Shown here piece by piece: positions 9,124 to 19,900 of a DNA stretch of 64,000 nucleotides. The translations under genes and the position numbers were made by a program. Numbering within the stretch: position 1 is the stretch's first letter; each line of letters opens with the position of its first letter. The DNA is from Aptenodytes patagonicus. Taxonomy: Eukaryota; Chordata; Aves; Sphenisciformes; Spheniscidae. The stretch lies in assembly GCF_965638725.1 (NCBI RefSeq), contig NC_134982.1, forward strand, positions 77,018,155-77,082,154, in the 5' to 3' direction. Below the pieces are notes generated by a model, which was not told the DNA's origin, made no database searches, and was given only the letters and a program-made list of their open reading frames with translations.

Positions 9124-12100
9124 CTACATTTTTTCTTCTGGGAAATCAAACCAAGAGGATCTGTTGACAAGTCTCTTTGGCAGTCCTAGTATCAGTGGTC
9201 GTCTCTCTGGACGCTCTAGGAAGGAAATCCTGGGGGAAGGCAGTTGACTGGAAGGCGCTGCTGGTGCTTCTTGAATGTAGCTGGTTACAGTTTCTATGTG
9301 AGGAGTGTTACTGCTGGTATCCGCTCTGACAAGGCTCTGATCAGCTGCTGTTTCTCGAAGTTCGACATCAGCATTTCTAATGTCACCACCTAAGTCTCCC
9401 CTTCTGGTAGGAATACTGTACCTTTTGGCTGCTCCTCCAGTTTCCTCACCAACTCTGTAAACATCTTCACATCCTGTCATTTCCAGAAAAGAAGACGGAG
9501 ACTCATTTTCCCTCTCATTTATCTGAGTTGTGCCTGTCCAAGTAATACTGCTGTCACATTCGATACTTTCTGGCTCCTTGCTACTATCGCTATCAATTGT
9601 AATCACCACTGGAGAAGAATGTGCCGAGTTACTCATGTGGTGTTTCCGGTGTTTCTTCTTATGCTTCTTCTTTTTCTTTTTAAGATGCCTTGTTGTGTCT
9701 GTCGCTTTTCCTTCATAGACTATCTCCACACTAGGACTCCTCATCTTTTTTTTCTTTTTCTTATGCTTTGTCTCACTGCTTGCTCGATTGTCTGAAAGGC
9801 TATCTTCATTTTTGTAGCAGTCACTGAATTTTGAGGAAGTTTTCTTGGGGTCACTGTCTCTTTCTAGACTTGTGCTCTCCATCAATGCATTCTCCAAGTG
9901 GCGAGTTTTGTACTTCCTTTTTCCACCAGGCTTTTCACTTTTCATTCTGTCAGTTCCTCCAGAAGGTGTCCTTGACCTGTTGCTTGATCGACTCCTTGAC
10001 CTGCATCTTTCATAACAGTAATAGTGTCTCTCATGGACTCCCCTCTGGCTATGCAGATCTGCCCTTTCAATAAATGATCGCATCCTGTATTGCGGACTAG
10101 CAGATTGCCTTGAGTAGAGAGCATTAGACTGAGTCCTCCTCCTGCTGGAGGATTCATAGCCATCTCCGAACGCCTTTCGATTACAGAAAGCATAACCCCA
10201 CGGGTATCTACTTTGATAATTGTCTCTTACATAATAACGATCACTCTCTCTACTTCTTGATCTCCTTTTGCCGTAGCCTTTGCTACGTGATCGTGATCTG
10301 CTTACTTCTCTGGATGGAGTGCTCTCACGACTTAGAGAGCCTCTCTGGCTTTTTAGAGAAAGTCTGGTGTCATGAGCCCTCGACGTCCTGCTGCTTCTTT
10401 TGCTCCTATGTTTGCTACTATCTCTGCTTCTCGATCGTCTCCTTTTAAACTGGCTTTTGCTATGATGCTCCCTCCTAGACCGATGGCCATGACTGCCTCG
10501 ACTGTTCCGTGAACAGGATTGTGGGCTCCTGGACTTTCCCTTTCTAGACACTCTGTGATTCCAAGGGGAGCATACTGTGTCACTCCCTGGAGAGGGGCTC
10601 CAGCTCAAGTCCCGTGGAGACAGATCTTTTACCTTACATTTGTTGTTCTCATCTTTTGACTCTCTCTTCTCAACTGCAGGAGATAAGCAGCTTCTACAAC
10701 TACCTACATCCTCCTTATATGTGGGGGAATGTGGTGAGAAACTCCTGCTTGGTTCACTATCACTCCAGCTGCGACACTGGATTGGCTGCTGTTTCTTCAC
10801 ATCTTCCCTTTTCTCTTCCCTGATGGACTCTTCAGAGTCCGAGGACAGCTCAACCACTTCTGGTGTCCTCTCAGCTAACGGCTTAACATACCCAACAATA
10901 ACACAATTGTCCGAGGAAAGGTCACTGTCATTTGAGTCAGCATTAGCCTGTAACTGAGTTTGCAGTTTGTTTCTTCGACTCTTTGTAGCAGAGTCCTCAT
11001 CAGAACTTTCTGACATTTCCAGAGGAGAAGCTATGGTTGCACGAACCTCTTCTGAAATGGAATAGGAAGGCCCCGGAGTTTCATCATCCCAGGGGGCCTG
11101 ACCCAGACCAGTCACAGACAAACCGTTACCTGGCCCTTGAGAATATGACATATCTGGAGATATTGTAATAATTGACGAGTCTGAGTGGCTTCCTTCATCA
11201 TATGATGGCGCAGGACAGTCATAATTGGCGTGTTGATCATATGCTTCTAAGTTAAAAGGACAACGGGCAAAACTGATGAATTCATGTAAGAAGTGTTCAG
11301 TCCGATTCAGCAAAAATGGCTTTAAATCTTCAGCAAAGGCCTCACTTTCCAGATCATACCTAGTCACATTGCTCATGATAATGTGCTGTACAATATTAAC
11401 CAAAGATCCATGGGCACCAAACAGGACTGTAAGTTCTCGCTTCAACCAAGGAACCAACCTGTGAAGGCAAGCAGGGTTGCGGCGGAAGAACTCTGCTGAA
11501 ATGTCTCGATAGCGGCCACCATCCTGAATACTACGAATACGCACACCAGTACGGTACAGAGCTCTGCGGAAGCTGATCATCTCCTCCTCCTGAATCTGCC
11601 GCAGAGATCTGCCTTCTGCACTAGCCTGCCTCCTTGAGGCCAGCCTCCTTATCATCTGCTGAATCTCTCCATCTCTCTGCCGCACTGGTTCGCTCGACAA
11701 CCCTTCAAACAATATCCCATTATCTGGAGGGGTCAGCGTCCTTCGGGAAGGGGAACTGCCACTGCGGCGTTCCCCTGTTAAGGTGGTACGGTAACGAAAT
11801 CTCCGGCCATCAGGGCTGGCAAAAGAGCTATTTTCTGAAGGGCTGAGTATGTACTCCTTAAAGTCATCTTCAGCGCGAATTGTATGGAAAATGGAAAAAA
11901 AGGGTTGCTTGCAGAGAGGGCATTCTGCTTTGTTTTTTGACCACTCCTGGACACAGCGGAAACAGAACCTATGCAAGCAGCGATCTAGATATGCAACATT
12001 GTCAAAACTATCCAAGCAGATGGGGCATTTAGAGTCAGGAGACGCATCTGTTGGCAGCTTGCTGGTGCTGGCTTTTGGCGAAAAGTTGCTATCGTCTGCA

Positions 12101-12126
12101 AACTCCTTATCTGCTGAAGTCATGTT
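9124..12126 (-). CDS. TOPORS: TOPORS, E3 ubiquitin/SUMO ligase, main coding exon
   Basis: This exon encodes nearly all of Topors, a nuclear RING protein known to act as both a ubiquitin and a SUMO E3 ligase; its targets include p53. The exon starts at a TTTTGTAG acceptor, three bases before the ATG at 12123. Counting from that Met, the C3HC4 RING is residues 33-71 (C33, C36, C49, H51, C54, C57, C68, C71). A very conserved block follows at about 210-290 (RYRDISAEFFRRNPACLHRL, then the region around NVTRYDLES). A SUMO-interacting-type motif (VELSSDSEES) is preceded by NCVIVGYVKPLAERTPE. About 350 residues of Arg/Ser-rich sequence then carry many RSRSR and KKKKK runs, typical of speckle or PML-body targeting. 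VVITIDSDS is a second SUMO-interacting-type motif. The frame is intact for 999 codons. Joined in phase 0 to the proposed first exon (13398-13237), the protein would be 1,054 residues, close to human (about 1,045). The C-terminal tail after LPSPR differs from mammals. Confidence 0.97.
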   Translation of the reverse strand, partial: NMTSADKEFADDSNFSPKASTSKLPTDASPDSKCPICLDSFDNVAYLDRCLHRFCFRCVQEWSKNKAECPLCKQPFFSIFHTIRAEDDFKEYILSPSENSSFASPDGRRFRYRTTLTGERRSGSSPSRRTLTPPDNGILFEGLSSEPVRQRDGEIQQMIRRLASRRQASAEGRSLRQIQEEEMISFRRALYRTGVRIRSIQDGGRYRDISAEFFRRNPACLHRLVPWLKRELTVLFGAHGSLVNIVQHIIMSNVTRYDLESEAFAEDLKPFLLNRTEHFLHEFISFARCPFNLEAYDQHANYDCPAPSYDEGSHSDSSIITISPDMSYSQGPGNGLSVTGLGQAPWDDETPGPSYSISEEVRATIASPLEMSESSDEDSATKSRRNKLQTQLQANADSNDSDLSSDNCVIVGYVKPLAERTPEVVELSSDSEESIREEKREDVKKQQPIQCRSWSDSEPSRSFSPHSPTYKEDVGSCRSCLSPAVEKRESKDENNKCKVKDLSPRDLSWSPSPGSDTVCSPWNHRVSRKGKSRSPQSCSRNSRGSHGHRSRREHHSKSQFKRRRSRSRDSSKHRSKRSSRTSRAHDTRLSLKSQRGSLSRESTPSREVSRSRSRSKGYGKRRSRSRESDRYYVRDNYQSRYPWGYAFCNRKAFGDGYESSSRRRTQSNALYSRQSASPQYRMRSFIERADLHSQRGVHERHYYCYERCRSRSRSSNRSRTPSGGTDRMKSEKPGGKRKYKTRHLENALMESTSLERDSDPKKTSSKFSDCYKNEDSLSDNRASSETKHKKKKKKMRSPSVEIVYEGKATDTTRHLKKKKKKHKKKHRKHHMSNSAHSSPVVITIDSDSSKEPESIECDSSITWTGTTQINERENESPSSFLEMTGCEDVYRVGEETGGAAKRYSIPTRRGDLGGDIRNADVELRETAADQSLVRADTSSNTPHIETVTSYIQEAPAAPSSQLPSPRISFLERPERRPLILGLPKRLVNRSSWFDFPEEKM

Positions 12127-12654
12127 CTACAAAAGAAATAGACAAAAGGTCACTGCTATCTCAGAGAGACAAAAATGTTAAAGTCTAGACACAGAAACCC
12201 ATAACAGTCACCTTTAAGGTTGCAAAACCCAGCATTAGCACTGAGAGAACACCGCACAAAGAGGCAGCACGACCTAACTACTTTGCTTGGCTTCTCTTCA
12301 CAGTGAGATCTGGCTCTTCGGTGTTGCAAGTTTTAAACAGAGCTTGGATCGTGCTGGCATATATGACGGTAACAGTTAGGCAGGACTCTGCCTTCTTCCC
12401 TGCTCATAAATAACTGCTTTGACGTGGTCAGTAAGTTTATGATTAACACGGTATCCTCCGAAACACACTTCCAAAAGAGACCAGCGTTTACATATGAAAA
12501 ATATGAGAACAGTTAGTTCTGTCCTTTAAGAAAAAAAAAGTCAAAACAAGTAATTGCAGTTGAATTAAACTACCAGTTTCCAAGTTCTGCTGGACCTGTC
12601 CTGTTCCTGCACCCTCTGCCTGTGTTTTGCTGGGCACTCATGCTGGACCACATA

Positions 12655-12696
12655 CGGCTTGTTGGACTAGATGACCTCCAGGGATGTGTTCCAGCC
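12655..12696 (+). repeat. Small CR1 3'-end relic in the TOPORS intron
   Basis: TTGTTGGACTAGATGACCTC followed by CAGGGATG and TTCCAGCC matches the CR1 3' UTR signature. Only about 40 bp are convincing, so this is a highly truncated or decayed copy. Confidence 0.5.
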
Positions 12697-13236
12697 TAAG
12701 TTAGTCTTTGTTTTTACAACTGAAGCAGAAACAGCCAGCTGTCATTCCTACACCCACCCTCAGGTACACGCTGCCTTTGTATCTAGTCAGGCTGTCAAGC
12801 GCAGTCAGCAATAAATCCATCTATTTTGAAGTTTTAAAGCACTATCCTAAAGCATTATAATTCAGTGGAAATAGGTTAACTTCGAAACTCATCCGCCCAC
12901 CTTTTGCAGCAAGCCCGGGAGCAGCTCATAACCGCTTGCGGGACACCGGGCACGAAGTGTGCTGTGCACACCCACGGACACGCACGCACTGGGGGGGCAC
13001 AAGCGCAGCTGGGGAGGGGCGCCCACACACGCAGGGGGTGTCGTCACAAGGGCACCCTGAAGGGGATCACGCCCCCCCGGTGCGACACCTCCCGCCCGCC
13101 CGCTGCGGGACGCCTCCCCGCCCAGCTCCCTCCCCCGCGCCGCCCGCCCCCCTCGCCTCGGGCCGCCGGCCCGGCAGCCGCCGCCAACCCGCCGGAAGGA
13201 CCCGGCGCCGCCCCCGGCCCCCACGCCCGCACTCAC

Positions 13237-13398
13237 CGCTGCCGGGCCCTCGCTCCCCGTGCGGGCTGGGGCCGCGGCCGCCTTCAGCCGGTGGCGCGTC
13301 CGGCAGCGTCCGGAGCCGGGAGCCTCCCGCCGCTCCTCTCCCGGCGGGCGGCGGCGGCGGCGGGCGCCCTCCGCCAGGCGCCGTAACGGTTCTGCCAT
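13237..13398 (-). CDS. TOPORS: TOPORS, proposed first coding exon
   Basis: On the minus strand an ATG in good Kozak context (GCCGATGG, A at 13398) opens 54 codons (MAEPLRRLAEGARRRRR ..., Arg/Ala/Pro-rich). They end exactly at a strong donor (GCAGCG|GTGAGT). The phase is 0, so splicing to 12126 adds one Asn and runs into MTSADKEF. The human protein has an equivalent Arg/Pro/Ala-rich extension of about 65 residues before MASAAKEF, which supports the model. The intron would be 1,110 bp. No transcript evidence can be seen here, and GC-rich frames open easily, so the start is less certain than the main exon. Confidence 0.7.
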
Positions 13399-13601
13399 CG
13401 GCGGCGGCGGCGGAAGCGGCGTTGCCACGGGAACGGTTGCCCCCCGCCACCAGCGGGGCAGCGCCAGGCAGCCGCGCTGCCTGCCGGGAGAGAAGCGCGG
13501 GCGCCGATGTCTGGCGTCACTTCCGCTCTCCGTGGCGACATCTTGCCGGCGGGCGGGCGGAGGCGCTGCTGAGCGGAGGCCGAGGAGGGGGCGAGGCCGG
13601 C

Positions 13602-14006
13602 ATGGCTCCGCCGGGGCGGCGGGACCCGCGCCCGCTCTGCCGCCTGGTGCGTGCCGGGGCCGGGTGCGCGGCCTGGGGGGGCTGGCGGGAACCGCGGCGG
13701 GGGGCGGGCCCGGGTGTGCCGCCCGCGGCGGCGGCGGCGGGCGGGCGGGCGTAGGGCCGAGGCCGCCCGGCGGCGGGGGGGGGGGGGGCAGGGCTGGGTG
13801 TACCTCTTGGTGGAGGCGGCGGACACAGGGACCTGGGCGATAACGGGTGCGGGTCCCGGTGCTGCCGCCGCCAACGCCCAATGCACTTTGTCCCGCAGGT
13901 GCTGGCTGCCGTGGTGCTGCTTTCCTGGGGCTTCGTCCTCTACGGGGCGCGGGTGGCCGCCCAGCGGCAGCTGGAGAGCGGCCTCCTGGCCCAGGGGCTG
14001 CCCTAG
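13602..14006 (+). CDS. SMIM27: SMIM27, small integral membrane protein 27 (two exons)
   Basis: Join 13602..13646 and 13899..14006, giving 50 residues. Exon 1 encodes MAPPGRRDPRPLCRL and ends at CTG|GTGCGT. The intron ends at TTTGTCCCGCAG, and exon 2 continues in phase 0 with VLAAVVLLSWGFVLYGARVA and QRQLESGLLAQGLP, then TAG. The match to human SMIM27 (55 residues) is clear in the hydrophobic core and after it: SWG, a Tyr in the membrane segment, and the (A/S)(R/Q)RQL basic end. It is one transmembrane helix (residues about 14-33) with an Arg-rich N-terminus. The function is not established; the gene was formerly named TOPORS-AS1 because it is head-to-head with TOPORS. The C-terminus is shorter than in human. 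The start was chosen because it is the only ATG in frame with the helix. Confidence 0.88.
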
Positions 14007-14109
14007 GCGATGGCAGAGCCCGTGGGACACCGCCGGGAGCTTGGCATTGTCTCCGAAGGAACGGAGGAATCCGTCGGAAGGCTGGAGGAGCCCTGTGGTC
14101 AGTTGGGCA

Positions 14110-14151
14110 AATAAAGCATAAATAGCTGTTAGGACAGAAAAGGTAAATAAA
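14110..14151 (+). terminator. Duplicated SMIM27 polyadenylation signals
   Basis: AATAAA at 14110-14115 and 14146-14151, about 105 and 140 bp after the SMIM27 stop. The two lie in imperfect direct repeats with a 36-bp period (AAATAAAGCATAA in both copies), so the second probably arose by local duplication. Confidence 0.6.
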
Positions 14152-14159
14152 GCATAAGC

Positions 14160-16900
14160 AGTTACTAGGAAAAAGATTTTTCCTTACGGATTTGTACTAG
14201 CACGTATCTGTGAGAGACGCACATACCCGTATGCGCAAAAAAAAGACACTGACACGGCCAGCTCTACAGAGGGCCACAGACAAGGCGCTGCCTTCTGCAG
14301 CACCTGCATGTAGTACTGCCAGGACTCACGTAAAACGTGAGCGCAGCCAGCCATGTCCCTTTGCTCCTCTACAGCCGGTAAGCATTGAGGTTCACTAGCG
14401 AAAGCACACACGGGTTCACAGATCCCTGAGTACTAGCACAGCCTTTCTGTCCATCTGATAACCCTGCCCTGTATCCTGAGCCCTCTTACTCCTCTGTACC
14501 AGCTGGTCCGGCTTCCTGCTCACAAGCAAACAGACATGCATGCACTGACCCGCTTATCCAACAGACGCTCCGCACCCACATATCTCCCCAAATACCAGCA
14601 TGGGCCTATGCCCGATACCCTGCCTGGACCCAGGGCCTCCTACTCGCCAGGTAGCCCAGCTTGAAGTTTGTTAAGGAGTTGCATCCCCACCCCCAACACT
14701 TTTTCCTAGTGTTTGGGGGAGTTGCAACCACTTTGGCTCCCCAGCGGGCAGCAGCAGGCACGTGGGCTGTGACCTGCACTCACGCTTCACGTGCTGGTGC
14801 CAAGACTCGCTTAACTCACCCCGGTTCCCCCAGTAGCTGCACCTGGGGCACACATACCGGTCCTGTCCCAGTGGCTGGAGCTGAGACCCTAACTGTCACC
14901 TGTGCCCTTTTCTGGTGCCGAGACCCTTGCCCACTCCCATCGCTGGCACGATGGGAGGGATCCATATCCAGAATGGTCCTACTCGGTCAACTTCCTAAAT
15001 GCTGTGTGCATCTGTCAGCTCTTGGGCAAGGTGGGATCCACTTTGGAGGCCCCAACTCTGGAACTCCCCAAGTCACCGACATGGGAAGATAGAAGGTGCA
15101 CCAGGCTCTTCACAGGGAAATTTTCATTTATGAGCTGAAAAGAAGCAATTCTGGAAGATAAATGGATCTGTTTTGGGGTGCTGGGTTTATACACAGCTGG
15201 GAAGAGCAGAAGTCTTGTGGCTCTTCTCCCATAGCCTGCACAGGCCGGCAGCACCTCATCCCACCCACAGACCTCTTGAAGCCAGGGAAAAAGCCACCTC
15301 CTGGGGAGGCCTGGCCCTGCTTCCTGGGCCGTTGGGTCCTCTGGGGTCCCTTGGTCAGCGGCAGGGGTTTTCCCCACCGGCAGCTTTGTGGGAGTGAGCG
15401 TGGAGGGGCCTTGGTCTCGTCCTCCTGAGCAGCAGCCACAGCACCAAGCTGTTGACAGTGGGACCCACAGTCCCTGGGGGGAGACAACCCCGAGCCCTCT
15501 CCATGGCTCGCCCTGGCACCAGGAACGATGCCCTCTTGGGCACGGCAGCAACAGCTCCTCTGGGGAAGGAGGTCGGCAGGAGGCTCAGGCTATTCAATTT
15601 CTGGGTTTTTTTAGCATCTCCCGTGTTAGCTGCATCACCCTGCAAATACATCAAAATTGTCACAGACCCCGGCAATGCCCCTACAAAGGTTTCTCTGCTG
15701 ACAGAGAGGCTCTCCGCCTCTCCACTGACTTTTTCTCTGAGCCAAAGCTGAGTGGCCGGATCGTCCTTCGCTGCCCACGCAATGAAAGCTCAGCTTTGGT
15801 GCGCTGTTGTCCTCGCTGTGGTGGTCAAGCAGTCTCCAGGTGCAGTTACCTTCTCCTTCCCCTGGCCAGCTGGGCACTTCCACCAGCACGGTGCCAAGAC
15901 CAGGAGTGACGGGCGCGGGGCTGGCTGGCTGGCGTTTTAGAAACACTCTCTGACCACCAGCCTGCCCCAGGCTGTGGCCTCTCACTGTTAGCTTCTCCGC
16001 CTTTGTTTCAGATGCCACCACTGGCATGCACCTATAGCTGCAGGTGGGCTGGTATCGGTCACCGCGGGGTTTCGGGTTGCTCCGCCCTGTTGCAAACCTT
16101 CTAAGTGCCACTTTGCAGCCACTGCGACAGAAATCACCCATTCTGGCTTTGTTCCTTCTGGGTAGCGAGTGTTCGTGATCACACAGAGCTGGTTTACCTG
16201 CGAGCTGCCGCGAGATGGCAAAATACTCCCCAGCATCGCTCCCAAGCCTGCTTGCCAGCACCGCAGGCTGGAGCCGTGCAGGGCTGCAGGGAAGCAGCAG
16301 CACCGGCTGAATTTCTCTCCCCTCGGCTTAGCTGCTGCTCGGCGTGTTCAGGGGTGCCTCTCCAACAGCCTGCCCGTTGTCTCTGGTCCCTGGAAGTCCA
16401 AGGCTGAGCCTACGACTGCTCACAACAGAAACGAAACGCCCGAAAATGTCCCTGCTGCTGACTAGGACCTTGCACAGTGACAGCAAGGAGGCAGAAAGAG
16501 AACTTGCTCTTTTTCTGGCACGGTCCTCAGCTAACTGAGAAAACCGTGTGATGTTTCTGCAGATATGAAGAGAACCAAAAGTCTCAAGAGCTTTTTCTTC
16601 TCTGCCCTGCCCTGACCACTCTCCCTCTTCTCCTGTGCTGTTATCACAGCACCATGCCAGGGTCAGTGTCAAGGCTCCAAGAAACATCCTCAGCTCCACA
16701 TCCTGATGTTTGCCTGAAGCCATGTCAGGATGATGGCAGCAGCAAGAAGCAACTTTTTTCTCCCAGGTAACATGGGAGTGGGATCAAAGCCCCCACAGAG
16801 GTTGGGAAATACCCCCTTCAAGTCTAGCGGGGAGGACACAGCTTGCAGCTTCTGCCTCTGCAGCTCACCCTTCTGCTTGCCTCTGCTACTTGCTCAGTAA
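14160..16900. other. GC-rich intergenic stretch, no gene recognised
   Basis: Several overlapping frames of 100-220 codons are open on both strands (15015-16723), favoured by the GC content. None has a recognisable domain or a consistent exon structure. A minus-strand frame at 16723-16328 begins with a short hydrophobic segment (MFLGALTLTLAW) but has no other support. Near 14790-14940 two diverged blocks share CTGGTGCC(A/G)AGAC, hinting at an old repeat. Confidence 0.45.
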
Positions 16901-19900
16901 CAGTAGCTCTTTCTAAGCAAGAACTAAAATCATGTGCATCCCAAGGATTTGAAACTGCCACCTCAGCAAGAAAAGTCTCTGTGTTGTGCCACTAAAATCA
17001 TCATAAAACATAAACTAGAGAGCTCCAAGTAACCAGAGAAATCCCAGAAACTTGAGGTTTAGATTCAGCTCAGTTTCCCACATTGGAGTAAATCTTCACT
17101 CTGATTCTTCTGCCCGGATGTTATGCATTGTCTTGAAGATAAGGCCATAAGGATCATTGTCCAGGATCAAGCTCCTGAGACTTGGATTGAAAGTAATTTA
17201 AGAAGATCTCTAGTAGATTACTAGTCATTAGAAATAAGAGAATATAAGCTCAGCATATCATCAATAGCAGTATTAAAAATTTACTTCCTATGCAGTTTTG
17301 ATGCCAGTTGTCTCATTTCTTAATACACTGAGCTACCTCTCTCTGAAGAAGTTGTCTCTGAAGCTGCTCACTTACAGTGTTATCACCCATGTTATATGTC
17401 CCACCACCCCTTCCCTTTCAAACTCTCTGTTCAGCTTGTGCTCATGTGCTTGCTCATGGAAGTCAAGAAGCACATGCAAACCCCCTCAATTTGCTTCTGG
17501 GATGTCATGAGAAGGGCTTGGACCCAGTGCTCAGCATCCATCATCCTCTCCTCGCCCACGAAGATGCAGTGCAGAGCAAAAAGCATGTGTTTCCTGTCAC
17601 ATTCAAAATGGTACAGCAAGTAACTATGTTTAGGCAGCATTAAGCATTCAGATGACATCACCAGAGATGGCTATTTTGCCAATGCTATCATCCCTAAAGG
17701 AATATATTCATAATGCTGATGAAATCCCCCTCAGATCTTTTTTCTTTTTAATCCTTTTTAATAAAGCATAGATTATTTATCAGAGCAAGGCTGGTTTATT
17801 AGTCCTGAAGTGGTTTGTTTGTTTGTTTGGGTTTCAGGGGGTTGTTTGGAAAAACTGTGATCAGCATGCTTTTGATTAGCATAGCTCAGAGGACTTTTGT
17901 TTAATGAAATGATTAATTGATTCAGCCAGGTATGCAGCCACACTAACAGCCGCTTCAACAGATACAAAAGATTCTCCTTCAAATACGACCTTGCCTCACT
18001 AACATGAGGCAGTACCCATGGATACATGTTAATCATAAGGTTGATAAGAATATATAAGGATAGCTAATGTTGTAGCTGAGTTATTGAATGAAGGCTATTG
18101 AAAACAGTCAAAAACAGAAACAAAATCATTAGCCAGGCAACTGTGGGCTAAATTTGGCTTTAAATCACTTTAACATACTGATGATTATCAATTTCTCCCA
18201 AATTACACCAGCAAGGAAGCTGGAACATAATTGCTTCATTCCTGCATTACACGCTGTTTGAGAATGGAAGAATTACACAAGTTCAAACCAGAGCTGAATA
18301 GAGCCCTCTGCCTGCTTAATAATAATTATATGCTTTCATTATCCTAGTACTTATGTAATATCACCTGTAACCTAAAAGCTGTATAAATATAAATACAGAA
18401 TTTGGTAAATACACGCAAGTTCATGGTAAATGGAAACCTAACAATTTTTTAAAATCCCAATGGTGACCAGACATAAAATGCATATAAACCTAAAGACAGT
18501 ACTTCAGGCTACAAGTAGCTCCCAGGTCACCACACACCAAGAAGCAAAAACTACAGTTTTGTGGTGAAAGAGGAAAAAAGATGTATGCATGGTATGTGAC
18601 ACAGAAGGATAAGGGTAAGAGAGAGACGCAGGAAAGCAGAAGACGACCCTGAGCCCAAAGGAGGGTGACATGTCAGAGGACCCTGTCCAAGGACATTACC
18701 GGTGCTTGTGATTAGAAACACTGAACAGACCTAGGACCGGTTTGTCTGAGTTGTGGTGCTGCCAAAAATCCCGTAAGAGTTTGGACAGACAGGCTTCAGT
18801 TCCCCATCAGCAAATACAGGCTGGGAGTTGTCTTGCTGCATTGCCACTTCAGGCCGCCTCTACTGTTTGCTGCAGCCATCTGCCATCCCTCATCCCGTGC
18901 TGCGACCACTTCAAAGGTTTCTGTGGAAAGGAACACATGTATCTGAACAGAATTCAGTGCTACAGGACCTTGACTCACCATCGAAGGCTCGACAAAGCTG
19001 TGTAACATATGAATGCAGGCAACTAAAGCAAAGCAAAAGCATACAAAACCTTTGCAGAAGCTAGACGGCAGTGTTGGCACATGCTCTAAGGCACAGGCAA
19101 GCTACTGCTCATATTTTGCACAGTGCGCTCTAATTGTGGGTCCTCCCTTTACTGGAATCAGTTTTGGACCTCCTTTTTTGTAACCTGAAGAAAAAATGGT
19201 TTAGCATCTCTGAAACTTCAGCCTCAGGACCAATAACCACGAAAGAGGTACTCAGAGTTCATGGGGGAAAGCAACAGCCAAAAAACACTCAGGCAGAGTT
19301 CGCAAAGCAGAAAGAACATACCCTTTTCTTTAATAGTAAAAAGGTGTTTTCCCCCCCTTAATTCATGTTTCTGCATGTCAGTAGATCATCCGATTTAACA
19401 GTGACACACCACCAAATGAGGTTGTCACTAAAAGGAAGCTGCAGTTTTTGAAATGGCTATTTACATTCAAATGAGATAAAAAGAGAGGTGGAGGACTCTG
19501 CCACAGATACTGGAAGAGACGAATGGTTAAAAAGATAAAGACCTTCAAAGACAGTTATGTTGCCCCAAGCAGCCTTTAATGAATTTTATTGTGGTTCAGT
19601 GAGTCTGGTTTGCTTTTAACGGTTCATTTGGCAAGTTGTTGCTGCAGTGATTCCTAATAATAATGTCACAATAATCTTTTAACTGGGTACAGCTTTGTGA
19701 CTACACAGGATTGTTCTGAAAGTGATTTCTGGACTTGGTAAGGTGGAAAAACATATGCAGTAAGTTCCTTTAGTTTCTTCTTCTGTGGCACACATCACAC
19801 TGAAGAACAGAAGGACAACAGTCACTCCGAGGAAAAGCAGAAGGAATTATCTTCCACTCAGGTGAGGATTATTTTGAAATGATAACAGCAGCTGAGAGCA

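Larger units (their letters stand above)
12890..14060. promoter_or_regulatory. CpG island, bidirectional TOPORS/SMIM27 promoter
   Basis: A sharply bounded GC- and CpG-rich block containing (GGC)n runs and GC boxes (CCCGCC/GGGCGG). The TOPORS first-exon ATG (13398, minus) and the SMIM27 ATG (13602, plus) face away from each other with 203 bp between them, so both start sites must lie in that interval. No TATA box is visible, as expected for a housekeeping CpG promoter. The same head-to-head pair exists in mammals. Confidence 0.85.

Noticed and set aside
12889-13881. 330-codon minus-strand open frame over the TOPORS/SMIM27 CpG island
   Set aside because: Pro/Arg/Gly/Ala-only composition from GC content. 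Only the 162-bp part with ATG and donor (13398-13237) has support.
15388-16303. Overlapping 170-220 codon frames that briefly suggested an Ig-like domain (DAGEYFAIS) on the minus strand
   Set aside because: There is no paired cysteine or Trp pattern, no consistent exon model, and a competing frame on the other strand.
16328-16723. 131-codon minus-strand frame starting with a signal-peptide-like segment
   Set aside because: Hydrophobic starts are common by chance; the rest has no cysteine pattern or family resemblance.
17083-17190. Short minus-strand run reading ILDNDPYGLIFKTMHNIRAE
   Set aside because: I checked it as a possible NDUFB6 exon because of the PYG motif, but the flanking residues do not match and no splice sites fit.
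17431-17661. 76-codon minus-strand frame with protein-like composition (HWVQALLMTSQKQI)
   Set aside because: Too short and without a recognised family; both strands are open here.
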